DNA of 64,000 nt from Chryseomicrobium sp. FSL W7-1435 (lineage in GTDB: Bacteria > Bacillota > Bacilli > Bacillales_A > Planococcaceae), in contig NZ_CP151997.1 of NCBI RefSeq assembly GCF_038595005.1, forward strand, positions 1,054,001 to 1,118,000. Direction: 5' to 3'. Below are positions 18,204 to 26,871 of this stretch, in pieces; within the stretch, counting starts at the first letter, position 1, and every line of letters begins with the position of its first letter. The notes beneath the pieces are model-generated. The model made no database searches. It saw nothing but the letters and a program-made list of their open reading frames with translations, and was not told where the DNA came from. Both the position numbers and the translations under genes were made by a program.

Positions 18204-19259
18204 ATGAAGAGAAGTTTACAAATGGCAGGTGCTTTTGTCGGCCTGATTGTGGGTGCAGGCTTTGCATCTGGACAAGAAATTTTGCAGTATTTCACTAGTT
18301 TTGGCTACTGGGGAATTGCGGGTGGCATTGTGGCCACGGCATTGTTTGCATTTTTGGGAATGACACTTGCGCAACTCGGCTCCCAATTGCAAACCACTTC
18401 CCATAAAGCTGTTATTTATCATATTGGGGGTCGTTATTTAGGCCTCGTCTTGGATATTTTGATTACGTTTTTCTTGTTTGGCGTGGCTGTTGTCATGTTT
18501 GCGGGAGCCGGGTCGACATTTGAACAGATGTTTGGGATGGATGCGCGCATCGGCAGTATTGTAATGGTCGTCTTGACGATTTTGACATTGTTGTTAAATT
18601 TGAAAAACATCCTAAATCTAATTGCAGCCATCACACCCTATCTATTGCTAGTCATCTTAATTATTTTAGGCTATTCACTGGCGACTATGGATCTATCGTT
18701 ACTAGAGGCGCACGCTGTTGCAGTCGAACAGCCTTCAGCAGCAACTAACTGGTTTTTAGGCGCATTACTTTATGTTTCTTACAATATTGCTTGTGGAGCC
18801 GCTCTGTTAATCGTGATGGGAGGAGCAGAAAAGGACCGCCGAATTGCGGGAATTGGAGGAGCTCTTGGTGGCGCCTTGTTAGGTGTAATGATTATTCTCG
18901 TACACATTACGTTGTTAGTTAAAGTGGATACGATTGCTGGAGTCGACTTACCGACGCTTGCTCTTGCGACTCAAATTCACCCAGTCGTAGGAGTCTTAAT
19001 GGCTGTGGCGCTTCTAGGTATGATTTACAACACAGCAGTCGGCATGTTTTACTCATTTACAGTGAGGTTTGTTGCACCCGACCACAAATCGTTTAAATTC
19101 GTCATTGTAGTCGTAGGAATTGCGGGTTATGTAGCTAGCCTTGTTGGCTTTACAACTCTTGTAGGTCAAGTGTATTCAACAGTAGGCTATTTAGGATTTG
19201 CCTTGATGGCAACAATTGTTGTCGCTTGGTTCCGGGCACGACAGCGAAGAGTCGCTTAA
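18204..19259 (+). CDS. YkvI-like membrane transporter (APC superfamily)
   Basis: A 351-residue integral membrane protein with about ten hydrophobic segments. It begins with the Gly-rich first helix typical of amino acid transporters (GAFVGLIVGAGFASGQEILQ). It follows the racemase gene by 24 bases with its own AGAGGTG site, so it probably belongs to the same operon. Its likely job is uptake or export of the amino acid handled by the three enzymes. Transport substrate and direction are not visible in sequence. Confidence 0.8.
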   Translation: MKRSLQMAGAFVGLIVGAGFASGQEILQYFTSFGYWGIAGGIVATALFAFLGMTLAQLGSQLQTTSHKAVIYHIGGRYLGLVLDILITFFLFGVAVVMFAGAGSTFEQMFGMDARIGSIVMVVLTILTLLLNLKNILNLIAAITPYLLLVILIILGYSLATMDLSLLEAHAVAVEQPSAATNWFLGALLYVSYNIACGAALLIVMGGAEKDRRIAGIGGALGGALLGVMIILVHITLLVKVDTIAGVDLPTLALATQIHPVVGVLMAVALLGMIYNTAVGMFYSFTVRFVAPDHKSFKFVIVVVGIAGYVASLVGFTTLVGQVYSTVGYLGFALMATIVVAWFRARQRRVA

Positions 19260-19308
19260 AGTCTTTGGGGGGCAGAGGCTAAGTTTACTATGAATTTTTA
19301 CAATAGTA

Positions 19309-19571
19309 GTTGAGTTGAGTGGAGTGGAGGGGTTGACTCCAGTGGGATCAAAAGTCGGAACGTGAGGCCCCTTCTAGATGTGGAGAACGTCACGCTAGAA
19401 AGTCCGAGAAAATCAGGCGTGCCAAGTGAGGCGCTCTTGGCCTCGGTTGGTGCGACTGCTTTTGGAGCGTCTTTCTGACGTTCGCAACTCGATTTCAATA
19501 AGTTAAAAAATAGACGCGCCCACGGAAAGCAGCCCCGGAACGGAACTCAACTCAACTCAACTCAACTCAAC
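19309..19571 (-). repeat. Composite intergenic repeat, copy B
   Basis: Reverse-oriented relative to copy A. The outer end GGAGGGGTTGACTCCAGTGG lies on the left and CCACGGAAAGCAGCCCCGG on the right, with the inner module between (about 19365-19490). The right edge runs into a short CTCAA microsatellite (about five copies, 19545-19570). It occupies nearly all of the gap between the transporter and the CapA gene. Confidence 0.85.
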
Positions 19572-19577
19572 ATATAT

Positions 19578-19627
19578 AAAAGCAGTAGATTCTTTAGAAT
19601 TCAACCTAGAGAATCTACTGCTTTTTT
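19578..19627. terminator. Bidirectional terminator
   Basis: AAAAGCAGTAGATTCT pairs with AGAGAATCTACTGCTTTT with a T run on each strand. It can end both the upstream operon and the convergent CapA gene. Confidence 0.85.
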
Positions 19628-19631
19628 CTAG

Positions 19632-20720
19632 TTATTCATACATAGAAACACCAATATGATTGACCCAATAAGATGCTGCCGTTTCTTTCATAGGATTCAC
19701 AACCACACGCTCGGGGGTAGCCGTTACTTCAGTAGGAAAGAAAGATGGCTCAGCAGTTAACACGTCTTGCCCATCTGTCGTCAGAGTCATGACAGCAATA
19801 CCGCCATAATTTGTATTCTCAATCGTTTGGCCACTAAAGAAGTTACCCAACGAGTAAAAGACATGTGTTTGCTGGTCATCTGTTTCTAGTAGTTCATAAG
19901 GCTGCAAGACGTGAGGATGCCCACCAAAAATGATGTCGGCCCCGGCCTTATGAGCAATTGTCGCAAGATAGCGTTGTTCCTCATTTGCCTGCAGTTCATA
20001 CTCTGTGCCCCAGTGCATCAAAGCAATGACCACATCGACTTCTGCTTTGAGTTCGGAAATATCTTTTTGGATGGTGGCGACATCGATGACATCGACTAAA
20101 TACGGTTGATCGGTTGGAATTCTATGGCCATTTAGCCCGTACGTATAAGAAACAACACCAATTTTTAAAGAGTCGAGCGTGAAGATTCGCTTTGTGTTGG
20201 CATCTTGTTGGGAAGTATAGGCACCTACGTAGGGTAAGTTTCTGGCGGCCAAGTTGGCTAGAGACGCCCGAAGTCCGGCTGGTCGTTTATCGAGTGTATG
20301 ATTATTTGAAACCATGACTAAATCAGAACCAAGATCCACAAGTCCATCTAGAACGGCATCGGTGCTATTGAAATTAGGATAGCCAGAAAGCTCGAAGGAT
20401 TCACCAGCAGCTAAAGATTCTAGATTAATCAAGAAGAAATCAAGCTCATTGGTCATCTCTCTCACACCTTCAATAGAAGGGCGGTAATCGTCATAGTTGT
20501 TCAGCCCTTGATGGAGAAGGACATCTCCTGCCATGCCAATCGTTACTTTTCGAACAGGGAGTTCATAGGTCTGAGCAATACGAGTTGTTGTTTCAAATTT
20601 GAAATCGTAGGTAGTGGAAGGTTGAAGCATCTGTTGGATATATTGATAAGCCGTGGAGTAACCGATAGAAGTGATAACGATGAGTAAGCTAGCCCATGCA
20701 GCCCAAGAGACCCATTTCAT
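19632..20720 (-). CDS. CapA family protein (poly-gamma-glutamate capsule-like metallophosphatase fold)
   Basis: A 362-residue extracytoplasmic protein with one N-terminal membrane anchor (about 5-25). CapA/PgsA-family motifs occur in order: IGMAGDVLLH, INLESLA, MVSNNHTLD, ALMHWGTEY and FGGHPHVLQP, the last four being calcineurin-type metal-site motifs. Founding members take part in poly-gamma-glutamate synthesis or export, but many Bacillales paralogues stand alone, as here, and have no known capsule role. No capB/capC genes are present. AGGAGG precedes ATG. Confidence 0.88.
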   Translation of the reverse strand: MKWVSWAAWASLLIVITSIGYSTAYQYIQQMLQPSTTYDFKFETTTRIAQTYELPVRKVTIGMAGDVLLHQGLNNYDDYRPSIEGVREMTNELDFFLINLESLAAGESFELSGYPNFNSTDAVLDGLVDLGSDLVMVSNNHTLDKRPAGLRASLANLAARNLPYVGAYTSQQDANTKRIFTLDSLKIGVVSYTYGLNGHRIPTDQPYLVDVIDVATIQKDISELKAEVDVVIALMHWGTEYELQANEEQRYLATIAHKAGADIIFGGHPHVLQPYELLETDDQQTHVFYSLGNFFSGQTIENTNYGGIAVMTLTTDGQDVLTAEPSFFPTEVTATPERVVVNPMKETAASYWVNHIGVSMYE

Positions 20721-20884
20721 TTGAACCTACCTCCTCTACAAGCTATTACTTTTATCATAATTTGATGGAACTCATTTGTATAGATATAATCGCATTTATC
20801 TACTATAAGAATTTACTCATTGTGCTTCCATTATCTTGAATAATCATCTATTCTTAAATTACAACTTTAAAAGGAGAGATGGGA

Positions 20885-21499
20885 ATGTTAAAGAAATTTG
20901 CATCCGACGCGCTGGGAATCTCAGATATCGGCAAGATTATTGACCCACAAGATTACGACAAAACGCAATCAGATGATTATGTTCGTCATGAAGACCAAGA
21001 AGAGATTTATTTCTTGATCAAAACAAAGAGTGATGAATATTGCTTCACGAATTTGGCTTTGATTCATGTGGATGGAGAGAGTGCCATCTCCTCGAAGCGT
21101 TTACTGAAGCGGTACTCGTACCATCGTCATCCTATTTCAAATGTCATGCTTGAAACGGCTGGAACTGTAGATTTAGATGTAGAAATCAAATTCCAAATGG
21201 GCACTGTTGCCTTCGACATTGACGTTGATAAAAAACAGCTAGAGCGTCTAAAAGATCTTTATAAATCATTGTTGTACATTGCTGAAGAAGTGTATGAAAA
21301 CGAAAGTTACTTGGATATGAGTCGAAAGAGTGTCGATTTGGCAGCTAGCGTTCTGCACAATACACGCCCTGCAGAAAGTCAGTTGTCTGAAGACTTTGCG
21401 CGGGTAAATGAATATGCGTTTAACTGGATGAAGCAAAACAAAGAGACATACGTGCGCAAGGATTTCGGCGAAGTCTTTAAGAAATACATTTTAAATTAA
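20885..21499 (+). CDS. Bacterial PH-domain protein (YvbH-like)
   Basis: A 204-residue soluble protein. Residues about 30-125 fit the bacterial pleckstrin-homology fold seen in YvbH-type proteins (EIYFLIKTKSDEYCFTNLALIHVDG, KRLLKRYSYHRHPISNV), followed by a helical C-terminal half. ATG 20885 is used rather than 20879 because the AAAGGAG site is eight bases upstream of the former. The family has no settled function. Monocistronic, upstream of the queuosine leader. Confidence 0.75.
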   Translation: MLKKFASDALGISDIGKIIDPQDYDKTQSDDYVRHEDQEEIYFLIKTKSDEYCFTNLALIHVDGESAISSKRLLKRYSYHRHPISNVMLETAGTVDLDVEIKFQMGTVAFDIDVDKKQLERLKDLYKSLLYIAEEVYENESYLDMSRKSVDLAASVLHNTRPAESQLSEDFARVNEYAFNWMKQNKETYVRKDFGEVFKKYILN

Positions 21500-21545
21500 T
21501 CGGTTATTTGATATAGTAGAACAGTAAATAAACCTGCTGAAGCGG

Positions 21546-21581
21546 GAGAGGTTCATAGCGGACACCCTCTATAAAAAACTA
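21546..21581 (+). ncRNA. preQ1-I riboswitch aptamer
   Basis: The leader of queF contains AGAGGTTCATAGC, then ACACCCTCTATAAAAAACTA, the class I preQ1 aptamer: a 5-bp P1 (AGAGG / CCTCT), a C-containing ligand loop and an A-rich tail that folds back as a pseudoknot. A terminator hairpin follows 18 bases later (21599-21626). Control is therefore likely by transcription attenuation: preQ1 binding favours termination. Confidence 0.93.
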
Positions 21582-21598
21582 TGGATACATGTCACTTT

Positions 21599-21626
21599 GC
21601 CATGTCCATCCCGGGCATGGCTTTTT
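21599..21626 (+). terminator. Riboswitch-controlled terminator before queF
   Basis: GCCATGTCC pairs with GGGCATGGC (nine pairs, one G-U) across a five-base loop and is followed by TTTTT, 60 bases before the queF start. Confidence 0.85.
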
Positions 21627-21685
21627 GTATGGATTCGTGTGTTTTTTCCTCTCCTGTAGCAGCTACATTCAGGGAGGATTTTTTT

Positions 21686-22186
21686 ATGTCAGGAAGAACA
21701 CAGCAACAAGGATTAGATGAGCTAACATTGCTTGGCAACCAAGGAACCAAATATCCACAGGATTATGCTCCAGAAGTATTAGAGGCAGTCGATAGCCTTC
21801 ACTCAAACCGCGATTATTTTGTGAAATTCAACGCACCAGAATTCACAAGTCTTTGTCCAATAACAGGACAGCCTGATTTTGCGACGATGTACATCTCGTA
21901 TATTCCGGATCAAAAGATAGTGGAAAGTAAATCTTTAAAGCTCTATTTATTCAGCTTCCGTAATCATGGGGATTTCCATGAAGATTGCGTAAACATCATC
22001 ATGAATGATCTGATCAAGCTTTTAAATCCTCGTTATATTGAAGTGTGGGGTAAGTTTACACCACGCGGGGGAATTTCTATTGACCCTTGGTGCAACTATG
22101 GTCGTCCAGGAACAAAATATGAGGAGATGGCATTCCATCGCTTGATGAATCATGACCTTTATCCTGAAAAAGTAGATAACCGATAA
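21686..22186 (+). CDS. queF: NADPH-dependent 7-cyano-7-deazaguanine reductase
   Basis: A 166-residue QueF of the short, unimodular type found in Bacillus. It reduces preQ0 to preQ1 with two NADPH, the last free-base step of queuosine biosynthesis. The active-site Cys lies in [11 protein letters not shown] (Cys57) with Asp64, and the NADPH/substrate motif is [18 protein letters not shown]. Start 21686 has AGGGAGGA upstream; longer readings would run through the riboswitch terminator. The next gene is the precursor transporter, 13 bases downstream. Confidence 0.97.
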   Translation: MSGRTQQQGLDELTLLGNQGTKYPQDYAPEVLEAVDSLHSNRDYFVKFNAPEFTSLCPITGQPDFATMYISYIPDQKIVESKSLKLYLFSFRNHGDFHEDCVNIIMNDLIKLLNPRYIEVWGKFTPRGGISIDPWCNYGRPGTKYEEMAFHRLMNHDLYPEKVDNR

Positions 22187-22199
22187 GGGGAGATTCACT

Positions 22200-22829
22200 T
22201 TGTTACTTTATTTAAATGGTTTGTTTGTAGGTTTATTAATTCTCGCTAACATTGTTGCCGTCAAATTATTCTCCATTGGTGAATTTGCAATTTTGCCAGC
22301 CGCAGTTGTCATTTACATTTTTACGTATCCCATCATTGATGTGATTGTTGAAGTCTACGGTAAAGAACAAGCAAAACAAACCGTGCGAGCAGGTCTTGTC
22401 ACACAAGTAGCAGCATTACTATTCATTGCTATCACGGTGGCATTACCTTCCGCTTCGTTTTGGGATGGCCAAGCCTCATTTGAGACAATTTTAAATGGTA
22501 GTATGCGAATTATCATCGCCAGCTTGATTTCTTATTTCATTAGTCAAAATCTAGATGTATTTGTTTTCGACAAATTAAAGAAAAAGCATGGCAACAAAAA
22601 ACTATGGCTACGAAATAACGCTTCTACAATGGCTAGTCAGTTAGTAGATACAACCATTTTTATCACAATCGCATTTGCAGGCACCGTGCCATTCGCTGTT
22701 TTACTAGGAATGATTGCCACGCAATATGTGGTCAAATTCTTTGCTTCCATTGCAACCACACCACTTGTTTACGGTGCAGTATATGGTATTCGAAAAGGGC
22801 AAAAAACTGCTTCACCGCAACCCGTTTAA
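22200..22829 (+). CDS. Queuosine precursor transporter (VUT/YhhQ family)
   Basis: A 209-residue protein with six or so hydrophobic segments and the VUT-family motif IIDVIVEVYGKEQAKQTV. It starts with TTG seven bases after AGGGGAG. Family members import preQ0/preQ1. Riboswitch control together with queF supports salvage of the base from outside. No queC/D/E genes lie in the window, so the de novo part of the pathway, if present, is elsewhere. Confidence 0.92.
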   Translation: MLLYLNGLFVGLLILANIVAVKLFSIGEFAILPAAVVIYIFTYPIIDVIVEVYGKEQAKQTVRAGLVTQVAALLFIAITVALPSASFWDGQASFETILNGSMRIIIASLISYFISQNLDVFVFDKLKKKHGNKKLWLRNNASTMASQLVDTTIFITIAFAGTVPFAVLLGMIATQYVVKFFASIATTPLVYGAVYGIRKGQKTASPQPV

Positions 22830-22861
22830 TTCCCTCACCCCATCAAAAATTATTGCCACAA

Positions 22862-22890
22862 TAGTATGAAAAATAGTATTCTTTTAGTAT
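22862..22890. promoter_or_regulatory. TAGTAT iterons upstream of the CdaR-type regulator
   Basis: TAGTAT occurs at 22862, 22874 and 22885, spaced by about one helical turn. The extended word ATAGTATTC (22873-22881) recurs once before glcD (24094-24102). These may be regulator sites shared by cdaR and glcD, but the words are AT-rich and short. Confidence 0.35.
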
Positions 22891-22912
22891 TGTAGCAAAA
22901 TGGGGTGAGAAA

Positions 22913-23995
22913 ATGTTTGATTTGTCGGTTGTTGGTCATGACATTGTCCATGAATTATCTGAACTAATGGAGCAGCACGTCGTCGTGACAGATCGATCAG
23001 GCTTTGTGATTGCCAGTACCAATCCCGAAAGAATCAATACATTTCATGAAGGCGCCGCCATTGCCATGAGACAAAAAGAACAATTTTATATCACTGAGCA
23101 ACTGAGTAAAGAGTTAAAAGGCGTTCGTCCTGGAATAGTTATGCCTATTTTAATTATGAATGAAGCAATCGGCGTTATCGGTATTACAGGATTACCTGAA
23201 ACCATTGAGCGCTATGCAAAACTAGTACGTAAGGTCGTTGAGCTATTTGTTACGGACTTCCTATCACGCCAAGAAAAAGAACGAACAACGCGTGAAATCG
23301 AATATTTCATAGCCGACTATTTACTAGGGGAGTATACCGTCACGGAAGCTCTTCAACGTGCCCGAATTCTTGATTTTCCATTAAACAAGTTTTACCAAGT
23401 AGCAATTTTACAGGGGACTAGTTTTCTAGGTCAAGAAACGGTGGATCGCATACTCAGTATGCAAACACTTCATCCGGAACTCGCTATAGTGAGAAGCGGG
23501 ATGGGACAACTCATTTTGTTCTTACCAAAAATAGATAAAACCAAGCTCCTAGAAGGGTTGCAACAAATCCAATCCAAACTGATGAAACAGCTTGGAGATT
23601 ACCAGCCCATTGGCATTGGTCGATGTGGTGATTTGCGAGAGTCTTATCAACAAGCGAAAACAGCCGTGAAAATTTCAGACAGGCAGCAGCGTGTTGTCTT
23701 TGAAGAAAATCTAAAGTTGGAACTCTTGTATTACCAACTACCAGAGGATGGTATTCAAACTTTTTTAGAACGAACAATCTCTCCAATCTGCAAAGACCAT
23801 GAATTGATGGAAACGTTGCAAGCTTATTTTGAAACGAATGGCAGTTTACAAGATGTTGCAGATGAACTTTTCGTTCATAAAAACACATTGAAATACCGAT
23901 TAGCTAAAATCGAAAATCTTCTAGGGATTCATTTTTCAAATCGAGCTGATCTTGCAGAAGTGTATACAGCCTATCGCTTATATGCACGAAAATAG
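22913..23995 (+). CDS. CdaR/PucR family regulator, glycolate-operon type
   Basis: A 360-residue regulator. The N-terminal sugar-diacid recognition domain (about 1-130) includes VVTDRSGFVIASTNPERI. A degenerate GGDEF-like middle follows, and the C-terminal PucR helix-turn-helix (about 300-358) has SLQDVADELFVHKNTLKYRLAKIENLLG. ATG follows a GGGGTGAG site. It lies just upstream of glcDF, as ysfB does before ysfC-ysfD in Bacillus subtilis, so it probably activates glycolate use in response to glycolate or a related hydroxy acid. A terminator separates it from glcD. Confidence 0.9.
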   Translation: MFDLSVVGHDIVHELSELMEQHVVVTDRSGFVIASTNPERINTFHEGAAIAMRQKEQFYITEQLSKELKGVRPGIVMPILIMNEAIGVIGITGLPETIERYAKLVRKVVELFVTDFLSRQEKERTTREIEYFIADYLLGEYTVTEALQRARILDFPLNKFYQVAILQGTSFLGQETVDRILSMQTLHPELAIVRSGMGQLILFLPKIDKTKLLEGLQQIQSKLMKQLGDYQPIGIGRCGDLRESYQQAKTAVKISDRQQRVVFEENLKLELLYYQLPEDGIQTFLERTISPICKDHELMETLQAYFETNGSLQDVADELFVHKNTLKYRLAKIENLLGIHFSNRADLAEVYTAYRLYARK

Positions 23996-23999
23996 AAGG

Positions 24000-24034
24000 A
24001 CCGTTTTCCTAAATATTAGGGAAAACGGTTTTTT
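24000..24034 (+). terminator. Intrinsic terminator after the CdaR-type gene
   Basis: ACCGTTTTCCT pairs with AGGGAAAACGGT across a seven-base loop and is followed by TTTTTTC. Confidence 0.85.
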
Positions 24035-24127
24035 CATTGTCCAAAAGGACAAAAATAAGGCCAATTTTAAATGTGAATGTTGTGTGAACAGCCATAGTAT
24101 TCAGAAAATTCTTTCTGTAAAGTAATT

Positions 24128-24141
24128 TGTAAGCGCTATCA
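24128..24141 (+). promoter_or_regulatory. cre site (CcpA) before glcD
   Basis: TGTAAGCGCTATCA fits TGWAANCGNTNWCA fully. It lies 20 bases before the start codon, suggesting glucose repression of the whole catabolic operon. Confidence 0.72.
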
Positions 24142-24160
24142 CAAAAGGGAGGGCGAGCCA

Positions 24161-25567
24161 GTGGAATGGATCACCCAATTACAACAAATTGTTGGCAAAG
24201 ACCATGTTAAACAATCACGTGCCCAACTCGCGGCTTACAGCTTTGACGCCACTGCTGGTTTTCAAGCTATGCCTGACGCAGTTGTGTCACCTGAAAGCAC
24301 TGAACAAATTGCGGCCATTATGAATGTTTGCCGAACCTATAAAGTTCCACTAGTACCCAGAGGGTCTGGAACAAATCTCGCAGCGGGCACTGTTCCTTCA
24401 CAAGGTGGAATTGTCCTTTTGTTTAATCGAATGAATCAAATCATAGAGCTGGATGAAGACAATCTTTGTGTGACTGTTCAACCAGGGGTCATCACGTTAG
24501 ACCTCGCTACATATGTTGAGAGCCACCAACTATTCTATCCACCAGATCCGAGCAGTATGAAAATTTCTACGATAGGTGGCAATGTGAGTGAAAACTCCGG
24601 CGGGTTAAGAGGATTGAAGTATGGTGTCACCAAAGACTACGTCATGGCACTTACCACGGTGTTACCGAATGGCACCATTCTCAAAACAGGAGGCAAGCTT
24701 GCCAAAGATGTGGCTGGTTACGATATGCAATCCCTTTTGGTAGGATCAGAAGGCACATTAGGTGTCGTCACTGAAATCACACTAAAATTAATCCCACTTC
24801 CAAAAGCCCAAAAAACAGGTATCGCCTACTTTACTTCTTTGGAAGCTGCTGGCAAGACTGTTTCAGAAATCATTGCAGCTAAGATTATTCCAGCAACGCT
24901 TGAGTTTATGGACCGCGGGACGATGGACGCCGTAGAGCAATTCATGAATCTTGGCTTACCACAAGATGCCGAGGCCATGTTGTTGATGGAACAGGATGGA
25001 GACGAGGAAGCTGTTACAAGAGATGTAGAACAAATGATAGCTCTCGCTATAAAAAATGGGGCGACGCACACAGCGGTAGCTAGTTCTGCTGAAGAAGCCC
25101 TTCGGTTAAAAGCGGGCAGACGAGCAGCACTGTCTGCGTTATCTCGCAAACGGCCAACTACAATATTAGAGGATGCTACTGTGCCTCGTTCTGAACTTGC
25201 AAAAATGGTACGAGCTATAGAAGAGATAGCTATTCGCAATCAAGTCGAAATTCATACATTTGGGCATGCTGGAGATGGTAATTTGCATCCCACCTGCTTA
25301 ACTGACAGTCGTGATGTGGAAGAGATGAAGCGAGTAGAACAAGCTTTTGCAGAAATATTTGAAGTGGCCATCTCACTTGGAGGCACAATCACAGGTGAAC
25401 ATGGAGTGGGAGAGATGAAGTCTCCCTACTTAGAATGGAAAATTGGGGCAGAGGGCATTGACTTGATGCGAACGCTCAAGCAAGCCATCGATCCAGACAA
25501 CATCTGCAATCCAGGAAAGATGTTTGCAAAATCTACAAAGCCTCGGGTGGTGCTTCACTATGGTTAA
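24161..25567 (+). CDS. glcD: Glycolate oxidase FAD-binding subunit
   Basis: A 468-residue flavoprotein of the VAO/PCMH fold. The FAD-binding domain carries PLVPRGSGTNLAAGT and PDPSSMKISTIGGNVSENSGG; the C-terminal part has EIHTFGHAGDGNLHP and ITGEHGVGEMK, which hold the substrate-side His and Glu residues of GlcD and D-lactate dehydrogenases. It oxidises glycolate (or a related 2-hydroxy acid) to the 2-oxo acid and passes electrons to GlcF. GTG start behind GGGAGGG. It overlaps glcF by eight bases. Confidence 0.93.
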   Translation: MEWITQLQQIVGKDHVKQSRAQLAAYSFDATAGFQAMPDAVVSPESTEQIAAIMNVCRTYKVPLVPRGSGTNLAAGTVPSQGGIVLLFNRMNQIIELDEDNLCVTVQPGVITLDLATYVESHQLFYPPDPSSMKISTIGGNVSENSGGLRGLKYGVTKDYVMALTTVLPNGTILKTGGKLAKDVAGYDMQSLLVGSEGTLGVVTEITLKLIPLPKAQKTGIAYFTSLEAAGKTVSEIIAAKIIPATLEFMDRGTMDAVEQFMNLGLPQDAEAMLLMEQDGDEEAVTRDVEQMIALAIKNGATHTAVASSAEEALRLKAGRRAALSALSRKRPTTILEDATVPRSELAKMVRAIEEIAIRNQVEIHTFGHAGDGNLHPTCLTDSRDVEEMKRVEQAFAEIFEVAISLGGTITGEHGVGEMKSPYLEWKIGAEGIDLMRTLKQAIDPDNICNPGKMFAKSTKPRVVLHYG

Positions 25568-26849
25568 TGTTCTCGAACAGCGAATGCAGCAGAGCTTTGT
25601 TGACCATGTAGATGAAAATTTACTGATGGATTGCATGAGGTGTGGCTTCTGCTTACCAGCATGTCCCACTTATCTGATCACAGGGCAAGATGAAGTCCAC
25701 TCGCCAAGAGGACGTATCGCACTAATGAAAGCGGTCAGGGATGGTGAAGTGAAATGGGATGGTTCTGTTGAAGAAGCTTTTGACGTCTGTCTAGGTTGCC
25801 GTGCTTGTGAACCCGCCTGTCCAGCAGGTGTGCAGTACGGAACACTTTTAGAAGAGACTCGCTACGCGATTCAAGAAGCCAAACCTACATCATTAAAAGA
25901 AAAATTGATTCGAAAAGTTGCGTTTGATGGGTTGTTTGCTAATCAGCAAATTATGCAAGGCACAGTGAAATTGATCCAATTTTATCAAGCTTCCGGAATT
26001 CAAAAGGTGACTCGAAAAGTAGGCTTTATGGAATTGTTTCCAGACTCCCTTCGAGACATGGAGACCGTATTACCAAAGATCGTATCCAAAAAAACTCGGC
26101 AGCCACAAGAGAAAAAACAACTGCGAGTCGCATTTTTTACTGGCTGTCTAATGGAAACGATGTTTCAACAAACCAATCAACGAACGATTGAATTGCTCGA
26201 GTACCTCGGGGCAGAAGTCATTATTCCTGGAGGCCAAGCGTGTTGCGGTGCTCTTCATGGACACAGTGGGGAATTGCCAAAAGCTAAGCGAAACGCTGTT
26301 CAAAATGTGAACGCTTTTCATCATGAAGACTTTGATTTCATCGTTCAAAATGCAGGAGGGTGCGGCGCATTTTTAAGTGAGTATGGCAAATTGCTTGGAT
26401 CTGTTGAAGCTCAGCGCTTTAGTGAACAACTTACTGATATTTCTTCCTTGTTGGTAAAGCTTGGATTAACAGAAAAAATCGCGCAATTGCCAAAAAAAAC
26501 AGAAGGTGTTGTGACATATCAAGATTCTTGCCATTTGCGCAATGTAAATAAAGTTTGGGTGGAACCTCGAGCCCTATTACAAGCTACACCAGGTTGGGAA
26601 TTTAAAGAAATGCCAAACGCAGCAGGGTGTTGCGGATCTGCGGGAATTTATAATTTATTACAACCAGTAGTAGCTGGTCAGATTCTTGAACAAAAAATGA
26701 AAGGGGTGAAGGCTGTTACACCAGCACGAGTTGTAACTTCAAATCCAGGGTGTCTTCTTCAAATGAAAGTTGGTATTGAACGCGAGGGTCTCGGAGCAAG
26801 TATGCAGGCGGTACATATCGTCGACTTTATCTATGAAACGATTTTCTAA
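25560..26849 (+). CDS. glcF: Glycolate oxidase iron-sulfur subunit
   Basis: A 429-residue protein with two ferredoxin-type [4Fe-4S] motifs, CMRCGFCLPACP and CLGCRACEPACP, and two CCG domains (GGQACCGALHG; NAAGCCGSAG), as in GlcF and LutA. It would transfer electrons from GlcD to the membrane quinone pool. The start lies within the last codons of glcD, indicating translational coupling. No GlcE subunit is present, as in the Bacillus two-gene type. Confidence 0.93.
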   Translation: MVNVLEQRMQQSFVDHVDENLLMDCMRCGFCLPACPTYLITGQDEVHSPRGRIALMKAVRDGEVKWDGSVEEAFDVCLGCRACEPACPAGVQYGTLLEETRYAIQEAKPTSLKEKLIRKVAFDGLFANQQIMQGTVKLIQFYQASGIQKVTRKVGFMELFPDSLRDMETVLPKIVSKKTRQPQEKKQLRVAFFTGCLMETMFQQTNQRTIELLEYLGAEVIIPGGQACCGALHGHSGELPKAKRNAVQNVNAFHHEDFDFIVQNAGGCGAFLSEYGKLLGSVEAQRFSEQLTDISSLLVKLGLTEKIAQLPKKTEGVVTYQDSCHLRNVNKVWVEPRALLQATPGWEFKEMPNAAGCCGSAGIYNLLQPVVAGQILEQKMKGVKAVTPARVVTSNPGCLLQMKVGIEREGLGASMQAVHIVDFIYETIF

Positions 26850-26871
26850 ACTACTAAAGGGGTGTAAGTTC

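Noticed and set aside
24826-25239. 137-codon minus-strand frame within glcD
   Set aside because: Fully contained in a clear gene on the other strand, with low-complexity Ser/Ala content typical of a shadow frame.
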